From Yersinia bercovieri ATCC 43970 (GTDB lineage: Bacteria > Pseudomonadota > Gammaproteobacteria > Enterobacterales > Enterobacteriaceae): 64,000 nt of DNA. Below are positions 21,293 to 32,439 of the stretch, piece after piece; position 1 is the first letter of the stretch, and every line of letters starts with the position of its first letter. The notes below the pieces were generated by a model that was not told the DNA's origin, searched no databases, and worked only from the letters and a program-made list of their open reading frames with translations. The position numbers and the translations under genes were made by a program. The DNA is taken from contig NZ_CP054044.1 of the NCBI RefSeq assembly GCF_013282745.1, positions 3,596,001-3,660,000 on the forward strand, read 5' to 3'.

Positions 21293-21454
21293 ATGGTTTA
21301 TTGAGAATTTTTCTCATTACCACACTGATTATGATGGAATTATCATCAATTGCTGCAACAACCAGCAGACGGCGCAGTTGTTTTGCTCAATGGATTGGGA
21401 GCGGTGCCAGATTACGGTACACTGAGAGTATTGCTTACTTACTGCGAAGCGTTT

Positions 21455-23107
21455 ATGCGTGCTTTACTCATTTGGATGTTGTCGCTGGCCTGCCTTGCGA
21501 CCCCAGCGCTGGCGCAGTCTGCTCCGGCGGCCTTAGCTGATCAACCGCTGCCAGATATCCGCCAGCGTGGATTTGTCTATTGCGTCAGTGGGATACTAAA
21601 TACCTTTAATCCGCAGATGGCCAGTAGCGGATTAACCATCGATACACTGGCGGCACAACTCTATGACCGCCTGTTGGATGTCGACCCCTACACCTATCGG
21701 CTGATCCCTGAGTTAGCCGAAAGCTGGCAAGTGCTGGATAACGGAGCAACTTACCGCTTTCATTTACGTAAAGATGTGCCGTTCCAGACCACTGATTGGT
21801 TTACCCCCACTCGGATGATGAACGCCGATGACGTGATATTCAGTTTCCAGCGGGTACTTGACTCCCAGCACCCCTACCATGGCGTTAATGGCGGCGAATA
21901 TCCCTATTTCGATAGCCTGCAATTTGCTGACGCGGTGCAGAGTGTCAAAAAGCTGGATGACTACACCGTTGAATTTAAGCTAAAAGCCCCGGATGCCTCA
22001 TTCCTCTGGCATTTGGCGACCCACTATGCACCGGTGCTCTCTGCCGAGTATGCCGATGTGCTGACCCAAAAAGGTCGCCAGGAGCAGATCGACCGCGAAC
22101 CCGTGGGAACAGGCCCCTTCTTGTTAAACGAATATCGGTCTGGGCAATATATCCGCCTGTTCCGTAACAGTGACTACTGGAAAGGCTTACCGCGTATGCC
22201 GCAGGTGGTTATCGATCTGGGGGCCGGTGGCACTGGCCGCTTATCCAAGTTGCTGACCGGTGAGTGTGATGTGTTGGCCTATCCCGCCGCCAGTCAACTG
22301 TCCATTCTGCGCGATGACCCTCGCCTGCGCCTGACCCTGCGCCCAGGGATGAATGTGGCCTATTTGGCGTTCAATACCCGTAAACCGCCGCTCAATGATC
22401 AGCGGGTGCGGCAGGCGATTGCTTTATCGATTAACAACCAACGATTGATGCAATCAATTTATTACGGCACCGCAGAAACTGCCGCCTCTATTTTGCCTCG
22501 TGCATCATGGGCTTATGATAATCAGGCGCAGGTGACCGAATATAATCCGGAAAAAGCCAAAACGATCCTAAAAGAGTTAGGGTTAAGCAAATTGCAGCTC
22601 AATTTGTGGGTGCCGACGGCATCGCAATCCTATAATCCCAGCCCGTTGAAGACCGCAGAGCTGATTCAGGCGGATCTGGCGCAAGTGGGCATCACGGTCA
22701 ATATCGTGCCGGTTGAAGGCCGCTTTCAGGAAGCCCGCCTAATGGAGATGAACCACGATCTGACCCTCTCCGGCTGGTCAACCGACAGTAACGACCCGGA
22801 CAGTTTCTTCCGCCCACTGTTGAGCTGTGCAGCAATTCGTTCGCAAACAAACTATGCTCACTGGTGTGACCCACAGTTTGATGAATTACTGCAAAAAGCA
22901 CTACGCTCTCAGCAACTGTCGTCGCGTATTGAATATTATCAGCAGGCTCAGCGTATTCTGGAGCAGCAACTGCCGCTGCTGCCGTTAGCTTCATCGCTGC
23001 GGCTACAGGCTTACCGTCATGATATCAAAGGGTTGGTATTAAGCCCGTTTGGCAATTCATCTTTTGCTGGCGTGTTCCGTGAGAGCGAAGAGGGCAAAAA
23101 ACCATGA
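21455..23107 (+). CDS. sapA: Periplasmic peptide-binding protein SapA
   Basis: A 550-residue periplasmic solute-binding protein (SBP family 5) of the Sap ABC transporter, linked to antimicrobial peptide resistance. Residues 1-20 are a signal peptide ending PALA. The mature protein begins QSAPAAL and continues with the conserved [14 protein letters not shown]. The start at 21455 was chosen for the signal peptide; the longer upstream frame runs through the ryhB promoter region. It heads an operon in which sapB overlaps by four bases. Confidence 0.94.
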   Translation: MRALLIWMLSLACLATPALAQSAPAALADQPLPDIRQRGFVYCVSGILNTFNPQMASSGLTIDTLAAQLYDRLLDVDPYTYRLIPELAESWQVLDNGATYRFHLRKDVPFQTTDWFTPTRMMNADDVIFSFQRVLDSQHPYHGVNGGEYPYFDSLQFADAVQSVKKLDDYTVEFKLKAPDASFLWHLATHYAPVLSAEYADVLTQKGRQEQIDREPVGTGPFLLNEYRSGQYIRLFRNSDYWKGLPRMPQVVIDLGAGGTGRLSKLLTGECDVLAYPAASQLSILRDDPRLRLTLRPGMNVAYLAFNTRKPPLNDQRVRQAIALSINNQRLMQSIYYGTAETAASILPRASWAYDNQAQVTEYNPEKAKTILKELGLSKLQLNLWVPTASQSYNPSPLKTAELIQADLAQVGITVNIVPVEGRFQEARLMEMNHDLTLSGWSTDSNDPDSFFRPLLSCAAIRSQTNYAHWCDPQFDELLQKALRSQQLSSRIEYYQQAQRILEQQLPLLPLASSLRLQAYRHDIKGLVLSPFGNSSFAGVFRESEEGKKP

Positions 23108-24069
23108 TTATCTTCACCTTACGGCGACTATTACTGCTAGTGATAACCCTGTTTATGTTATCACTGGTCAGTTTTAGCCTGAGCTATTTCACCCCTCATG
23201 CGCCGTTAAATGGTGTGGCACTGCTGGATGCCTATCGTTTCTACTTCAGCAGCCTGATTCAGTGGGATTTCGGCGTCTCCAGCATTAACGGTCAACCGAT
23301 TAGCGAGCAGTTACGCGAGGCCTTCCCCGCCACCATGGAGCTATGTGTTCTGGCCTTTTCACTGGCGCTATTTATCGGCATTCCGCTGGGGATAATTGCT
23401 GGCGTGATGCGCGGTAAATGGGCCGATATCGCCATCAGCTCCGTCGCCTTGGTGGGTTTTTCAATCCCGGTGTTCTGGCTGGCGCTGCTGCTTATGCTGT
23501 TCTTTTCGCTGCATTTAGGCTGGCTGCCGGTTTCCGGCCGTTATGATCTATTGTATCAGGTGAAACCGGTCACCGGGCTGGCCTTGGTCGATGCCTGGCT
23601 CTCGCCCTCGCCATATCGTGAAGAGATGATGCTCAGTGCAATTCAGCATATGATCTTGCCCATCACCGCGCTGGCGGTTGCCCCGACCACCGAGGTTATT
23701 CGCCTGATGCGCACCAGTACCGATGATGTGATCGGGCAAAACTACATTAAGGCGGCGGCGACCCGTGGCTTATCCCGTTTCACTATTATTCGTCGCCATG
23801 TGCTGCATAATGCCTTGCCGCCGATCATTCCAAAACTGGGGTTGCAGTTCTCAACCATGCTGACGCTGGCGATGATCACCGAGGTGGTGTTTAACTGGCC
23901 GGGATTGGGTCGTTGGCTGATTAATGCCATTCGTCAGCAAGATTACGCCGCAATATCCGCAGGTGTAATGGTCGTCGGTTCGCTGGTCATCGTCATTAAC
24001 GTGCTGTCCGATATTGTCGGCGCGATGATGACGCCGTTAAAGCATAAGGAGTGGTATGCCCTTCGATAA
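23104..24069 (+). CDS. sapB: Sap ABC transporter permease SapB
   Basis: A 321-residue inner-membrane permease of the DppB/OppB class with about six transmembrane helices. The permease loop that contacts the ATPase is in [27 protein letters not shown]. It overlaps sapA by four bases and sapC by 14. Besides peptides, SapBCDF has been linked to putrescine export in E. coli, so substrate direction is not settled. Confidence 0.95.
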   Translation: MIIFTLRRLLLLVITLFMLSLVSFSLSYFTPHAPLNGVALLDAYRFYFSSLIQWDFGVSSINGQPISEQLREAFPATMELCVLAFSLALFIGIPLGIIAGVMRGKWADIAISSVALVGFSIPVFWLALLLMLFFSLHLGWLPVSGRYDLLYQVKPVTGLALVDAWLSPSPYREEMMLSAIQHMILPITALAVAPTTEVIRLMRTSTDDVIGQNYIKAAATRGLSRFTIIRRHVLHNALPPIIPKLGLQFSTMLTLAMITEVVFNWPGLGRWLINAIRQQDYAAISAGVMVVGSLVIVINVLSDIVGAMMTPLKHKEWYALR

Positions 24070-24946
24070 TGTCTACCGCGAAAAGAAAATGCCCAGCCCG
24101 TTGCTGTATACCTGGCGGCTTTTCTATGGGGATGCCTTGGCAATGGTCGGTTTCTACGGTGTGCTGGCCTTACTGCTACTCTGCCTGCTGGGCAGCACCC
24201 TCGCCCCCTATGCCCTTGACCAACAGTTTCTCGGCTACCAATTGCTCCCGCCCTCCTGGTCACGCTACGGCAACGTCTCATTCTTCCTCGGCACCGACGA
24301 TCTGGGCCGCGATATTTTAAGCCGCTTATTGGCCGGTGCTGCCTCCACCTATGGCTCCGCGTTGTTGGTGACACTGGCGGCAGCACTGTGTGGTGTGGTT
24401 CTCGGGGTCTTTGCGGGTATCACCCATGGTTTTCGCTCAGCCATTCTTAATCATGTGCTGGATACCTTGCTCTCTATTCCATCACTGCTGTTGGCGATTA
24501 TTGTGGTCGCCTTTGTTGGCCCCAGTTTAGAACATGCAATGTTCGCGGTCTGGCTGGCCCTGTTGCCCCGAATGGTTCGCACCATTTATAGCGCCGTGCA
24601 TGATGAGTTGGATAAAGAGTATGTGATTGCCGCCCGTCTGGATGGCGCATCCACCCCCCATATTCTGGCTTATGCCATCCTCCCCAATATTGCGGCGGTG
24701 TTAGTCACGGAGTTTACCCGCGCCCTGTCGATGGCAATTTTGGATATTGCGGCATTAGGTTTTCTGGATTTGGGGGCGCAACTGCCCTCGCCAGAGTGGG
24801 GAGCTATGCTGGGGGACTCGCTGGATCTGGTCTATGTCGCCCCCTGGACTGTGATGCTACCGGGTGCGGCCATTCTCATTAGCGTGCTGCTGGTGAATCT
24901 ATTAGGTGATGGTATGCGTCGTGCAATTAATGCAGGGGTGGAGTAA
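24056..24946 (+). CDS. sapC: Sap ABC transporter permease SapC
   Basis: A 296-residue inner-membrane permease of the DppC/OppC class with about six transmembrane helices. The N-terminus [15 protein letters not shown] is conserved in SapC. The ATPase-contact loop is in [23 protein letters not shown]. It starts inside the end of sapB and its last base is shared with sapD, showing tight coupling. Confidence 0.95.
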   Translation: MPFDNVYREKKMPSPLLYTWRLFYGDALAMVGFYGVLALLLLCLLGSTLAPYALDQQFLGYQLLPPSWSRYGNVSFFLGTDDLGRDILSRLLAGAASTYGSALLVTLAAALCGVVLGVFAGITHGFRSAILNHVLDTLLSIPSLLLAIIVVAFVGPSLEHAMFAVWLALLPRMVRTIYSAVHDELDKEYVIAARLDGASTPHILAYAILPNIAAVLVTEFTRALSMAILDIAALGFLDLGAQLPSPEWGAMLGDSLDLVYVAPWTVMLPGAAILISVLLVNLLGDGMRRAINAGVE

Positions 24947-25938
24947 TGCCGTTACTTGATATTCGTAACCTCACCATCGAGTTTATGACCTCCGAGGGGA
25001 TGGTGAAAGCGGTTGACCGCATCAGTATTACCCTGACCGAAGGTGAAGTGCGGGGTCTGGTGGGAGAGTCTGGCTCGGGCAAGAGTTTGATTGCCAAGGC
25101 TATCTGCGGCGTCAGTAAAGATAACTGGCGGATCACCGCTGACCGTTTTCGCTTCGATGATATCGATCTACTGCAACTGACGCCACGTCAGCGACGTAAG
25201 GTGATCGGCCATAATATTTCGATGATTTTCCAGGAGCCGCAATCTTGTCTCGACCCCTCAGAAAGCATTGGCCAACAGCTGATCCAGGCCATTCCCGGCT
25301 GGACTTACAAAGGCCGCTGGTGGCAGCGTTTTCATTGGCGCAAACGGCGGGCGATAGAGCTACTGCACCGCGTGGGGATCAAAGACCACAAAGACATTAT
25401 GCGCAGCTACCCCTATGAGCTGACAGAGGGCGAATGCCAGAAGGTGATGATTGCTATCGCTCTGGCGAATCAGCCACGGCTGCTGATTGCCGATGAGCCG
25501 ACCAATGCGATGGAGCCTACCACTCAGGCGCAGATTTTCCGCCTACTGGCGCGGTTGAATCAGAATAACAACACCACAATTTTGCTGATCAGCCATGATT
25601 TACAAATGATGAGTAAGTGGGCCAATCGGGTTAACGTGCTCTATTGCGGTCAAACCGTGGAGAGTGCCGTTTGTGAGGATCTGCTGGCGACCCCCCACCA
25701 CCCTTATACTCAGGCGCTCATTCGCTCGATGCCCGACTTTGGTCGTTCGCTGCCACACAAAAGCCGCCTGAATACATTACCGGGAGCCATTCCGTCGCTG
25801 GAACATTTGCCCATCGGCTGCCGCCTCGGGCCGCGCTGCCCTTATGCGCAGAAAACCTGCATTGAAACTCCGCGCCTGCGCTTGGTCAAAAACCACGCCT
25901 TTGCCTGCCACTTCCCCTTAAATCTGGAGGAGCAATAA
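24946..25938 (+). CDS. sapD: Sap ABC transporter ATPase SapD
   Basis: A 330-residue ATP-binding protein. Walker A is GESGSGKS (about 40-47), Walker [14 protein letters not shown], and the C-terminal oligopeptide-transporter extension has the cysteines of RCPYAQKTC. The usual LSGGQ signature is replaced by LTEGECQ, as is known for SapD. In E. coli SapD supports Trk potassium uptake as well. Confidence 0.95.
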   Translation: MPLLDIRNLTIEFMTSEGMVKAVDRISITLTEGEVRGLVGESGSGKSLIAKAICGVSKDNWRITADRFRFDDIDLLQLTPRQRRKVIGHNISMIFQEPQSCLDPSESIGQQLIQAIPGWTYKGRWWQRFHWRKRRAIELLHRVGIKDHKDIMRSYPYELTEGECQKVMIAIALANQPRLLIADEPTNAMEPTTQAQIFRLLARLNQNNNTTILLISHDLQMMSKWANRVNVLYCGQTVESAVCEDLLATPHHPYTQALIRSMPDFGRSLPHKSRLNTLPGAIPSLEHLPIGCRLGPRCPYAQKTCIETPRLRLVKNHAFACHFPLNLEEQ

Positions 25939-26753
25939 TGGCCGAGACACTGCTCGAAGTCCGTAACCTGAGCAAGACCTTCCGCTATCGTACCGGGCTA
26001 TTTCGCCGTCAGCATGTCGAGGCGGTGAAGTCAGTCAGCTTTACCTTACGTGAAGGTCAGACACTGGCGGTCATTGGTGAAAATGGCTCAGGTAAATCCA
26101 CCTTAGCGAAAATGCTATCGGGCATGATTGAGCCTACGGAGGGTGAGCTGCTGATTGACGACCACCGTTTGGTCTATGGTGACTATGGTTACCGCAGTCA
26201 ACGTATCCGCATGATTTTCCAGGACCCGAGCACCTCACTGAACCCGCGTCAGCGCGTCGGGCAACTGCTGGATGCGCCGCTAAAACTGAACACCGATTTG
26301 GATGCCGTCGCCCGCGAGCAGCGCATCTATCAGACTCTGCGGCAGGTGGGGCTACTGCCTGATCACGCGAACTACTACCCTCATATGTTGGCCTCTGGTC
26401 AGAAGCAGCGTATTGCCCTGGCGCGCGCGCTTATTTTGCAGCCGAAAGTGATTGTTGCCGATGAAGCACTGGCCGCACTGGATATGTCCATGCGCTCACA
26501 GATTATTAATCTGATGCTGGAACTTCAGGACAAGCACGGCATAGCTTATATCTATGTTACCCAGCACTTAGGCATGATGAAACATATCAGTGATCAGGTG
26601 ATTGTGATGCATGAGGGCGAAGTGGTGGAGCGCGGTAGTACGGCTGAAGTGCTGGCGTCCCCGCTGCATGATCTGACTAAGCGCCTGATCTCTAGCCATT
26701 TTGGTGAGGCATTAACCGCGGATGCCTGGCGGCGGGATGTGGGTCATTTTTAA
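25938..26753 (+). CDS. sapF: Sap ABC transporter ATPase SapF
   Basis: A 271-residue ATP-binding protein paired with SapD. Walker A is GENGSGKS, the signature is LASGQKQ in place of LSGGQ, and Walker B is VIVADEALAALD. It begins on the last base of the sapD stop and ends the operon. In E. coli fabI follows sapF; here an unrelated gene does. Confidence 0.95.
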   Translation: MAETLLEVRNLSKTFRYRTGLFRRQHVEAVKSVSFTLREGQTLAVIGENGSGKSTLAKMLSGMIEPTEGELLIDDHRLVYGDYGYRSQRIRMIFQDPSTSLNPRQRVGQLLDAPLKLNTDLDAVAREQRIYQTLRQVGLLPDHANYYPHMLASGQKQRIALARALILQPKVIVADEALAALDMSMRSQIINLMLELQDKHGIAYIYVTQHLGMMKHISDQVIVMHEGEVVERGSTAEVLASPLHDLTKRLISSHFGEALTADAWRRDVGHF

Positions 26754-27148
26754 TATTGCCAGTTTTAGTATCCCCCAGTTTTAATACCCCCAGGCGGCTG
26801 GATATCGGCATCCAGCCGCCTGCTATTGCTAGCCGCCTTATCTCTTTAGCCAATTATTGACTAACGTAATATCATTTTTGTTATATATAATAATATGTTA
26901 TTACTTTTAGTTATGGATTATGGCTTAACATTATTTTATCTCGCCAACTCAATCAGCAATGATATCCACTGTGCTCATGCCATAAAACAACAGGATATTT
27001 TGCCGATGTGGATACCTACCCCTTTGCTCTGCTGCCGATCCGCTACCGCCCTTGCCGCCATTTATTTGATCCCGCTAGCTCAACCGGCGCTGTTTAACCC
27101 CCACTCATCCTTAATGCTGGCACGTTGCTGTCTCTAACGGAGGTCATT
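26754..27148. other. Intergenic region after sapF
   Basis: A strong hairpin (AGGCGGCTGGAT at 26792-26803 with ATCCAGCCGCCT at 26810-26821) follows sapF but lacks a T run, so it may be a terminator or an mRNA-protecting structure. The rest is A/T-rich with no convincing gene. An 80-codon frame at 26895 has no ribosome site and no family features. Confidence 0.6.
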
Positions 27149-28369
27149 ATGGTGCACACTCGCCAACCGGATAATGCTCATTGGTATCACGAAACTCAAC
27201 GTAGCGGCACTCTGGAGAGGGTTGTGACGCAAGTGAGTGATAGAAGTGACGGCGTCACAAAAGCTGATATGAGTCACTCGCACAACAGCGAACACCATGC
27301 TGAACCAGGTATTTTCCTGCTCGGGGTAGACGACGGAATTCCCGCCGCACTCGCGGAGAGCTTACAGCGCCATGCCGGCGTTTTATCTGCCTCAGATGCC
27401 CTCTATCAGCTGCTCTTCCCGCCAATTGTCGAGCTAAACCACGAAAATCGCCTTTCACTGTATGACCGCTTAAGTAGCGCATTAACTGTCGCACAGGTGA
27501 CGGGGGTTCAGCGGCTATGCAGCCACTATGCCGAGCGGCTTACCCCACTCTCCAGCCCGGATGCCTCGCGGGAAAGCAATATGCGGCTGACCCAGATAAC
27601 CCAATATGCTCGCCAGCTCGCCAGTCAGCCGACGTTGATCGACCAACATGCACTACAGCAACTGTCTGAGGTTGGGTTAACCACAGCCGATATCATTGTT
27701 TTATCACAGATTATTGGTTTTGTTGGCTATCAAGCCCGAGTGGTGGCCGGACTTTCTGCCTTAGCCGGTTATCCCACCGTTATGCTTCCTGGTTTCCCAC
27801 GGATGGAAGATGCCAGTGCAGATTTAATTCCGGCAACAGTACCGCAATGGCAAGGCTGGCTGCCGTCGTTGACCGCAAATGATGACAGCGCCACTGAGTC
27901 ATCGTCAGATGAAACGCCGATCACCTTACATGATCTGCTGGAACGCAACTCCCAAAGTTTGCCCGCCTACCGAGAGATAACTCAGCAGTCAGCGCCGCCG
28001 CAGATACCCGCAGATTGGCTCGCACTGGTGGCGCTGGTTTCAGCGCGCATCAATGGCAGCATTTACTGCCAGGCTCAGCATAAGCAGCAGTTAGCCATCT
28101 ATGCATCAATCAATGACTCATTGATAATCAGCGCATTAATCACTGGGGTGGATAGCGCACTGGCAATTGAGCCAACTGAGCAGATGACCCACTCGCTGAT
28201 TGATCTCTCCGCTCAATTAACCCGGTCACCGGAATGTTTTAGCCATCAATCTATTCATCCGCTACTCGCTCTGGGGGTCAATTATCACCAATTACTGGGG
28301 ATTATCATCACCACCGCCAGCGCTGGCTGGACCAACCGTTTACGCCAAGCTTTGGGGCAGACAGTTTAA
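27149..28369 (+). CDS. AhpD/CMD-like peroxidase-related protein
   Basis: A 406-residue protein that looks like two fused AhpD-type carboxymuconolactone decarboxylase folds: a first copy near residues 70-220 (VIGFVGYQARVVAGLSAL-like helix) and a second near 270-380 (ALVALVSARINGSIYCQAQH). The second keeps C307 and H311 but the other thiol of the usual CxxC is serine, and the first has no cysteine there. It resembles the CMD domain proteins of the Avi_7170 type, whose role is unknown. The ATG at 27149 has AACGGAGG 5 nt upstream. No partner oxidoreductase gene is adjacent. Confidence 0.65.
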   Translation: MVHTRQPDNAHWYHETQRSGTLERVVTQVSDRSDGVTKADMSHSHNSEHHAEPGIFLLGVDDGIPAALAESLQRHAGVLSASDALYQLLFPPIVELNHENRLSLYDRLSSALTVAQVTGVQRLCSHYAERLTPLSSPDASRESNMRLTQITQYARQLASQPTLIDQHALQQLSEVGLTTADIIVLSQIIGFVGYQARVVAGLSALAGYPTVMLPGFPRMEDASADLIPATVPQWQGWLPSLTANDDSATESSSDETPITLHDLLERNSQSLPAYREITQQSAPPQIPADWLALVALVSARINGSIYCQAQHKQQLAIYASINDSLIISALITGVDSALAIEPTEQMTHSLIDLSAQLTRSPECFSHQSIHPLLALGVNYHQLLGIIITTASAGWTNRLRQALGQTV

Positions 28370-28988
28370 GGGCCACTGCCAATGAGTCGCGCTGGAGAAC
28401 AAATAAGCGGGCAAATCATCTGTTGGCAGACTATTTCGGGATATCTGTACCTGAAGGTATTGATATCCCGCGTCGACGCTCTATCGCCCATCAATCAGCC
28501 CCTGTTATGCCAGCCCCCTCCTTTTTCAAGCAAAAAAACTTACACCACCCGCCGATCCTTTCTCAGTTGATCTAATAACCAAGGTGTTTGGCTGATTAAC
28601 ATTTAAGCGCCATTTGGATAATTTCAGATAACTCCCAGTATGCATAATATTGATTTGGTCATTCACATTACGATAACCATTTTCACCATAAATCACATTA
28701 ATAGCAGAATATATCACTAAATAAATTAAGCTCAGCTTTTAATCAAAACAAAAAATCGCCAAATCACCAAAACATAAACGTTAATACTGCATAACATTTG
28801 TAACATGGCGATATTGCACTGCGAGAGAGATATGTAACAGAATATGACAAAAGCCTTGTCTCGTTGACAAAGATAGTGAACATTAACCGCCGCTAAACAT
28901 CTTATAACAACGCAAAAGGATGCCGGTTCACGCATTCACTTTTGTCTCTTCTGTCATTTATGGCAGGGAGTAAAACACAGAGGTCCCA
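28370..28988. other. Long intergenic region upstream of dtpA
   Basis: These 619 bases are A/T-rich. Short frames in both directions lack ribosome sites and recognisable products. The region probably holds the dtpA promoter and regulatory sites; I could not assign any with confidence. Confidence 0.5.
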
Positions 28989-30509
28989 GTGTCAACAGCA
29001 AACAACAGTCAACAACCACCAAGTAGCGAACAACCTGAAAAGATCAGCATGAATGCTTTCAAGCAGCCGAAAGCATTTTACCTGATCTTCTCCATTGAGC
29101 TTTGGGAGCGCTTTGGTTATTACGGCCTGCAAGGGATCATGGCCGTCTATCTGGTAAAAATGCTCGGGATGAGCGAAGCCGACTCCATCACCTTATTCTC
29201 CTCCTTCAGTGCACTGGTCTATGGCTTCGTGGCCATTGGCGGCTGGTTAGGTGATAAAGTTCTCGGGGCAAAACGGGTCATTGTGCTCGGCGCACTGATT
29301 CTGGCGGTGGGTTATGCCATGATTGCCTACTCCGGACATGATATTTTCTGGGTTTATCTGGGCATGGCAACCATTGCGGTCGGTAATGGTTTGTTTAAAG
29401 CTAACCCCTCCTCTCTACTCTCAACCTGCTATAACAAAGACGACCCACGTTTGGACGGTGCATTTACCATGTACTATATGTCCATCAATATCGGTTCGTT
29501 CTTCTCTATGTTGGCAACCCCATGGTTAGCGGCTAGATATGGTTGGAGTGTGGCGTTTTCACTGAGTGTTGTGGGTATGTTGATCACCTTGGTGAACTTC
29601 TGGTTCTGCCGTAAGTGGGTCAAAAACCAGGGTTCTAAACCTGACTTCGCACCCCTGCAGTTTAAAAAATTGCTGCTGGTATTGGTGGGGATTATCGCAC
29701 TGATCACCCTGTCTAACTGGTTGCTGCACAACCAAATTATTGCACGCTGGGCATTAGCACTGATCTCTGTAGGGATTGTTTGTATCTTTGCCAAAGAGAC
29801 ATTCTCACTGCACGGCACCGCTCGTCGTAGAATGATTGTGGCGTTTCTGTTGATGCTGGAAGCGGTGGTGTTCTTCGTGCTCTACAGCCAAATGCCAACA
29901 TCACTGAACTTCTTTGCTATCCATAACGTTGAGCACGCCATCTTCGGTATTGCTTTCGAGCCGGAGCAGTATCAGGCACTGAACCCATTCTGGATCATGG
30001 TTGCTAGCCCCATTTTGGCGGCAGTCTATAACAAGATGGGTGACCGTCTGCCCATGCCACATAAGTTTGCGTTCGGTATGGTGCTCTGCTCCGCCGCCTT
30101 CCTGGTACTGCCATGGGGTGCCAGCATGGCGAATGAACACGGTATTATGTCAGTCAATTGGTTGATCCTGAGCTACGCGCTGCAAAGTGTCGGTGAGTTG
30201 ATGATTTCCGGCTTGGGTCTGGCGATGGTTGCGCAGTTAGTGCCTCAGCGTTTGATGGGCTTCATCATGGGTTCATGGTTCCTGACCACGGCAGCGGCAG
30301 CACTGATCGCCGGTAAAGTGGCCGCATTGACCGCAGTACCCGCTGAAATCAATGACGCCCATGCATCACTGGCAATCTATAGCCATGTGTTTATGCAGAT
30401 TGGTATCGTCACTGCTATCATCGCGATTTTGATGATGCTGACAGCACCAAAACTGTATCGCATGACTTTAGCACCAACAGACAGTAAAAAAGCGGCACCA
30501 GCAGCATAG
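28989..30509 (+). CDS. dtpA: Dipeptide and tripeptide permease DtpA
   Basis: A 506-residue proton-coupled oligopeptide transporter (POT/PTR2 family) with about 14 transmembrane helices in the inner membrane. The proton-coupling motif [13 protein letters not shown] (ExxERFxYYG) is near residue 37. [13 protein letters not shown] and [16 protein letters not shown] are family signatures. The start is GTG with AGAGG upstream, giving MSTANNSQQ as in E. coli MSTANQ. A G/C-rich hairpin follows the stop. Confidence 0.94.
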   Translation: MSTANNSQQPPSSEQPEKISMNAFKQPKAFYLIFSIELWERFGYYGLQGIMAVYLVKMLGMSEADSITLFSSFSALVYGFVAIGGWLGDKVLGAKRVIVLGALILAVGYAMIAYSGHDIFWVYLGMATIAVGNGLFKANPSSLLSTCYNKDDPRLDGAFTMYYMSINIGSFFSMLATPWLAARYGWSVAFSLSVVGMLITLVNFWFCRKWVKNQGSKPDFAPLQFKKLLLVLVGIIALITLSNWLLHNQIIARWALALISVGIVCIFAKETFSLHGTARRRMIVAFLLMLEAVVFFVLYSQMPTSLNFFAIHNVEHAIFGIAFEPEQYQALNPFWIMVASPILAAVYNKMGDRLPMPHKFAFGMVLCSAAFLVLPWGASMANEHGIMSVNWLILSYALQSVGELMISGLGLAMVAQLVPQRLMGFIMGSWFLTTAAAALIAGKVAALTAVPAEINDAHASLAIYSHVFMQIGIVTAIIAILMMLTAPKLYRMTLAPTDSKKAAPAA

Positions 30510-30520
30510 CTGACGGGCTA

Positions 30521-30552
30521 ACGCAATACGCGCTTTCGGGCGCGTTTTGCGT
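30521..30552 (+). terminator. Hairpin after dtpA
   Basis: ACGCAA-TA-CGCGC pairs with GCGCG-TT-TTGCGT around TTTCGG. There is no clear U run after it. It may terminate both dtpA and the convergent VOC gene. Confidence 0.5.
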
Positions 30553-30565
30553 CACTCACTCAAAC

Positions 30566-30922
30566 TCAATTAGCTGACCATACCGCCAACTGATAACCAT
30601 CTGGATCAGTAAAATGGAAACGGCGGCCCCCTGGGAAAGCAAAGATCGGCACTATGATAGTGGCCCCAGCCTGTTCCAGACGTTTTTGTGTCTGTTCAAG
30701 ATTATCTGCATACAGGATCACCAGCGGCCCACCATTGGGCTGAACTACACTTAAGGTGGTGAAGCCGCCCGTCAACCGACCATCAGTAAACTCACAATAC
30801 CCCGGCCCGTAATCGGTAAAACGCCAATTGAAAACCTTGCCATAGAAATCCTTCGATTTAGCAATATCACTCACCGCAAACTCTATGTTGTCGATCCGAC
30901 TATCATTTCCTTGAGTACCCAT
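30566..30922 (-). CDS. VOC-family (glyoxalase/bleomycin resistance-like) protein
   Basis: A 118-residue single-domain vicinal oxygen chelate protein. It shows the two beta-alpha-beta-beta-beta halves: IDNIEFAVSDIAKSKDFYGKVF and the second half ending FTDPDGYQLAVWS. Such proteins bind a metal and small molecules, but the substrate cannot be predicted. It is a lone gene converging on dtpA. Confidence 0.85.
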   Translation of the reverse strand: MGTQGNDSRIDNIEFAVSDIAKSKDFYGKVFNWRFTDYGPGYCEFTDGRLTGGFTTLSVVQPNGGPLVILYADNLEQTQKRLEQAGATIIVPIFAFPGGRRFHFTDPDGYQLAVWSAN

Positions 30923-31130
30923 TACCTGCTCCTGATCTTATTTATTAATTTACTCATTTATTTAACCATTTGTTGAAGCGATAGACACTAGCCATCTGAT
31001 CAATGCTACTGCCGCCACCCCATTTTCGCTCAAAAAACAAACTATACTGATCTTAGGCCGCACAGCGTTAACTGCATCCTAATGATAGATGAAGATGAAA
31101 TGAGTCTGTTATTAGCGGCCAATAGCGGGC

Positions 31131-31141
31131 AAGGAGGTGAT
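31131..31141 (+). promoter_or_regulatory. Full-length Shine-Dalgarno sequence
   Basis: AAGGAGGTGAT is fully complementary to the 3' end of 16S rRNA and ends 2 nt before the ATG of the yohC-like gene. Such an extended match is uncommon and places the start firmly. Confidence 0.8.
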
Positions 31142-31143
31142 AT

Positions 31144-31734
31144 ATGATCAACCATGTTTGGGGGCTTCTAACCCACCCCAGTCAGGAATTGCAGCAAATC
31201 AAACGTGAGGGTGAAAGTGTCCGGCACCTTTATGCCCATCACGTCCTGCTGATGGCCGCCATTCCGGTGGTTTGCGCCTTTATCGGCACCACCCAGGTGG
31301 GCTGGAGCTTTGGTGATGGCCAGGTGATAAAACTGACGCCCTTTACTGCCCTCTATTCCGCCATTATTTTCTATGGGTTAATTCTGGCAGCCGTCGCCTT
31401 GATGGGACGCGTCATTTACTGGATGGCCCGCCGCTATGCCAGCCGCCCGAGCTGGCAAAGTTGCACCCTGTTCGCCGGTTATGCCGCCACGCCGATGTTT
31501 TTAGCCGGCGTCGTCGCCCTCTACCCTATTATCTGGTTATGCTTATTCGTTGGGATTGTCGCCCTATGCTACGCCGGCTACCTGATGTATTTGGGAATAC
31601 CGACCTTCCTGAATATCGATCGCCGGGAAGGGTTTATCTTTTCTGGCTCCACATTCGCCATTGGTGTGCTGGTCTTAGAGTTATTGCTGGGTCTGACAGT
31701 GCTGCTGTGGGGATACGGTTCGCGATTGTTGTAA
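31144..31734 (+). CDS. yohC: YohC-like Yip1-family inner-membrane protein
   Basis: A 196-residue membrane protein with about five hydrophobic helices. The N-terminus INHVWGLLTHPSQEL, the HHVLLMAAIPVVCAFIGTTQ stretch and GYLMYLGIPTFLNI closely match E. coli YohC. Function is unknown. The start is fixed by a perfect Shine-Dalgarno sequence. In E. coli yohC lies elsewhere, so this is a difference in gene order. A hairpin in the following 60 bases (ACCGC/GCGGT with a T-rich loop) may end the transcript. Confidence 0.85.
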   Translation: MINHVWGLLTHPSQELQQIKREGESVRHLYAHHVLLMAAIPVVCAFIGTTQVGWSFGDGQVIKLTPFTALYSAIIFYGLILAAVALMGRVIYWMARRYASRPSWQSCTLFAGYAATPMFLAGVVALYPIIWLCLFVGIVALCYAGYLMYLGIPTFLNIDRREGFIFSGSTFAIGVLVLELLLGLTVLLWGYGSRLL

Positions 31735-31959
31735 TAAAAAACCGGTGCTGCTGCCACCGCTCTCGGTATTTTTTGCCGAGGCGGTGCCTCAGAGCGGAGG
31801 TAGGCTGCATTTATTCGCCCGGTTTGTCATGATTCTCGAGCTTTACAGCTTCTAACAGGCTTTTATCGTGATTAATGTCGCCCAGATCGCAATCTCTTAC
31901 ATCCCCACGCAGGATAAGGTTGTACACTGAGTAGGACTGATGCAAATAAGGCGAAAAAA

Positions 31960-32223
31960 ATGAAAAAGCTGACATTAAAAGAGATGACTGAAATTGAGCA
32001 ACGTGATGTCAAAACGCAACTCGACAGAGCCAGAATAAATTTAGGAAGAGCATTAACCAATTCAGAACAGAATAAAATCAAAGACGAAGCAATAGAAAAA
32101 ATCATGAACGCCCGAGAACAAATCGCCAAGTTAACTCGCGTAGAAAGAAAAACCAAAAAAACTGCACCAAGTACCACCACCTTTAGCTGGTCCGCATCAA
32201 TCAGCACTCGTCCACCACGGTAA
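31960..32223 (+). CDS. yjbD: DUF3811 protein, YjbD-like
   Basis: An 87-residue cytoplasmic protein, mostly helical and charged, starting MKKLTLKEMTEIEQRDVKTQ and ending in a tail TTFSWSASISTRPPR. Both ends match my memory of E. coli YjbD. Function is unknown. AAGG lies upstream of the ATG. A 120-codon open frame on the opposite strand covers the same bases but is hydrophobic by mirror effect and is not favoured. Confidence 0.8.
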   Translation: MKKLTLKEMTEIEQRDVKTQLDRARINLGRALTNSEQNKIKDEAIEKIMNAREQIAKLTRVERKTKKTAPSTTTFSWSASISTRPPR

Positions 32224-32439
32224 TTAATTTCCACTGCTGCATAATCAGTGGCAAAGATAACCTACAGCGGCCAGTATTCACCGCTGTAGGGCAAGGAATC
32301 ACCGCTTGCATAACCACTTATTCCTCAGGTAGTTATCTATTTCCCTCACAATTATCTTACACCGCTAGCTGCATTTTTTTCTCACCTGCCTTAGGATAAG
32401 GAAGCTCGTTTCTTTTAGTGCTCTATTAAGGAGTTTGTG

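Noticed and set aside
26895..27137. 80-codon frame after sapF
   Set aside because: No ribosome site, no family feature, mixed composition, and it runs into the ribosome site of the next gene.
28526..28935. Short minus-strand frames upstream of dtpA
   Set aside because: No ribosome sites, no recognisable products, A/T-rich promoter DNA.
31872..32234. Minus-strand 120-codon frame as a membrane protein gene
   Set aside because: It is the complement of the DUF3811 gene, which has a ribosome site and conserved ends; no ribosome site supports the minus frame.
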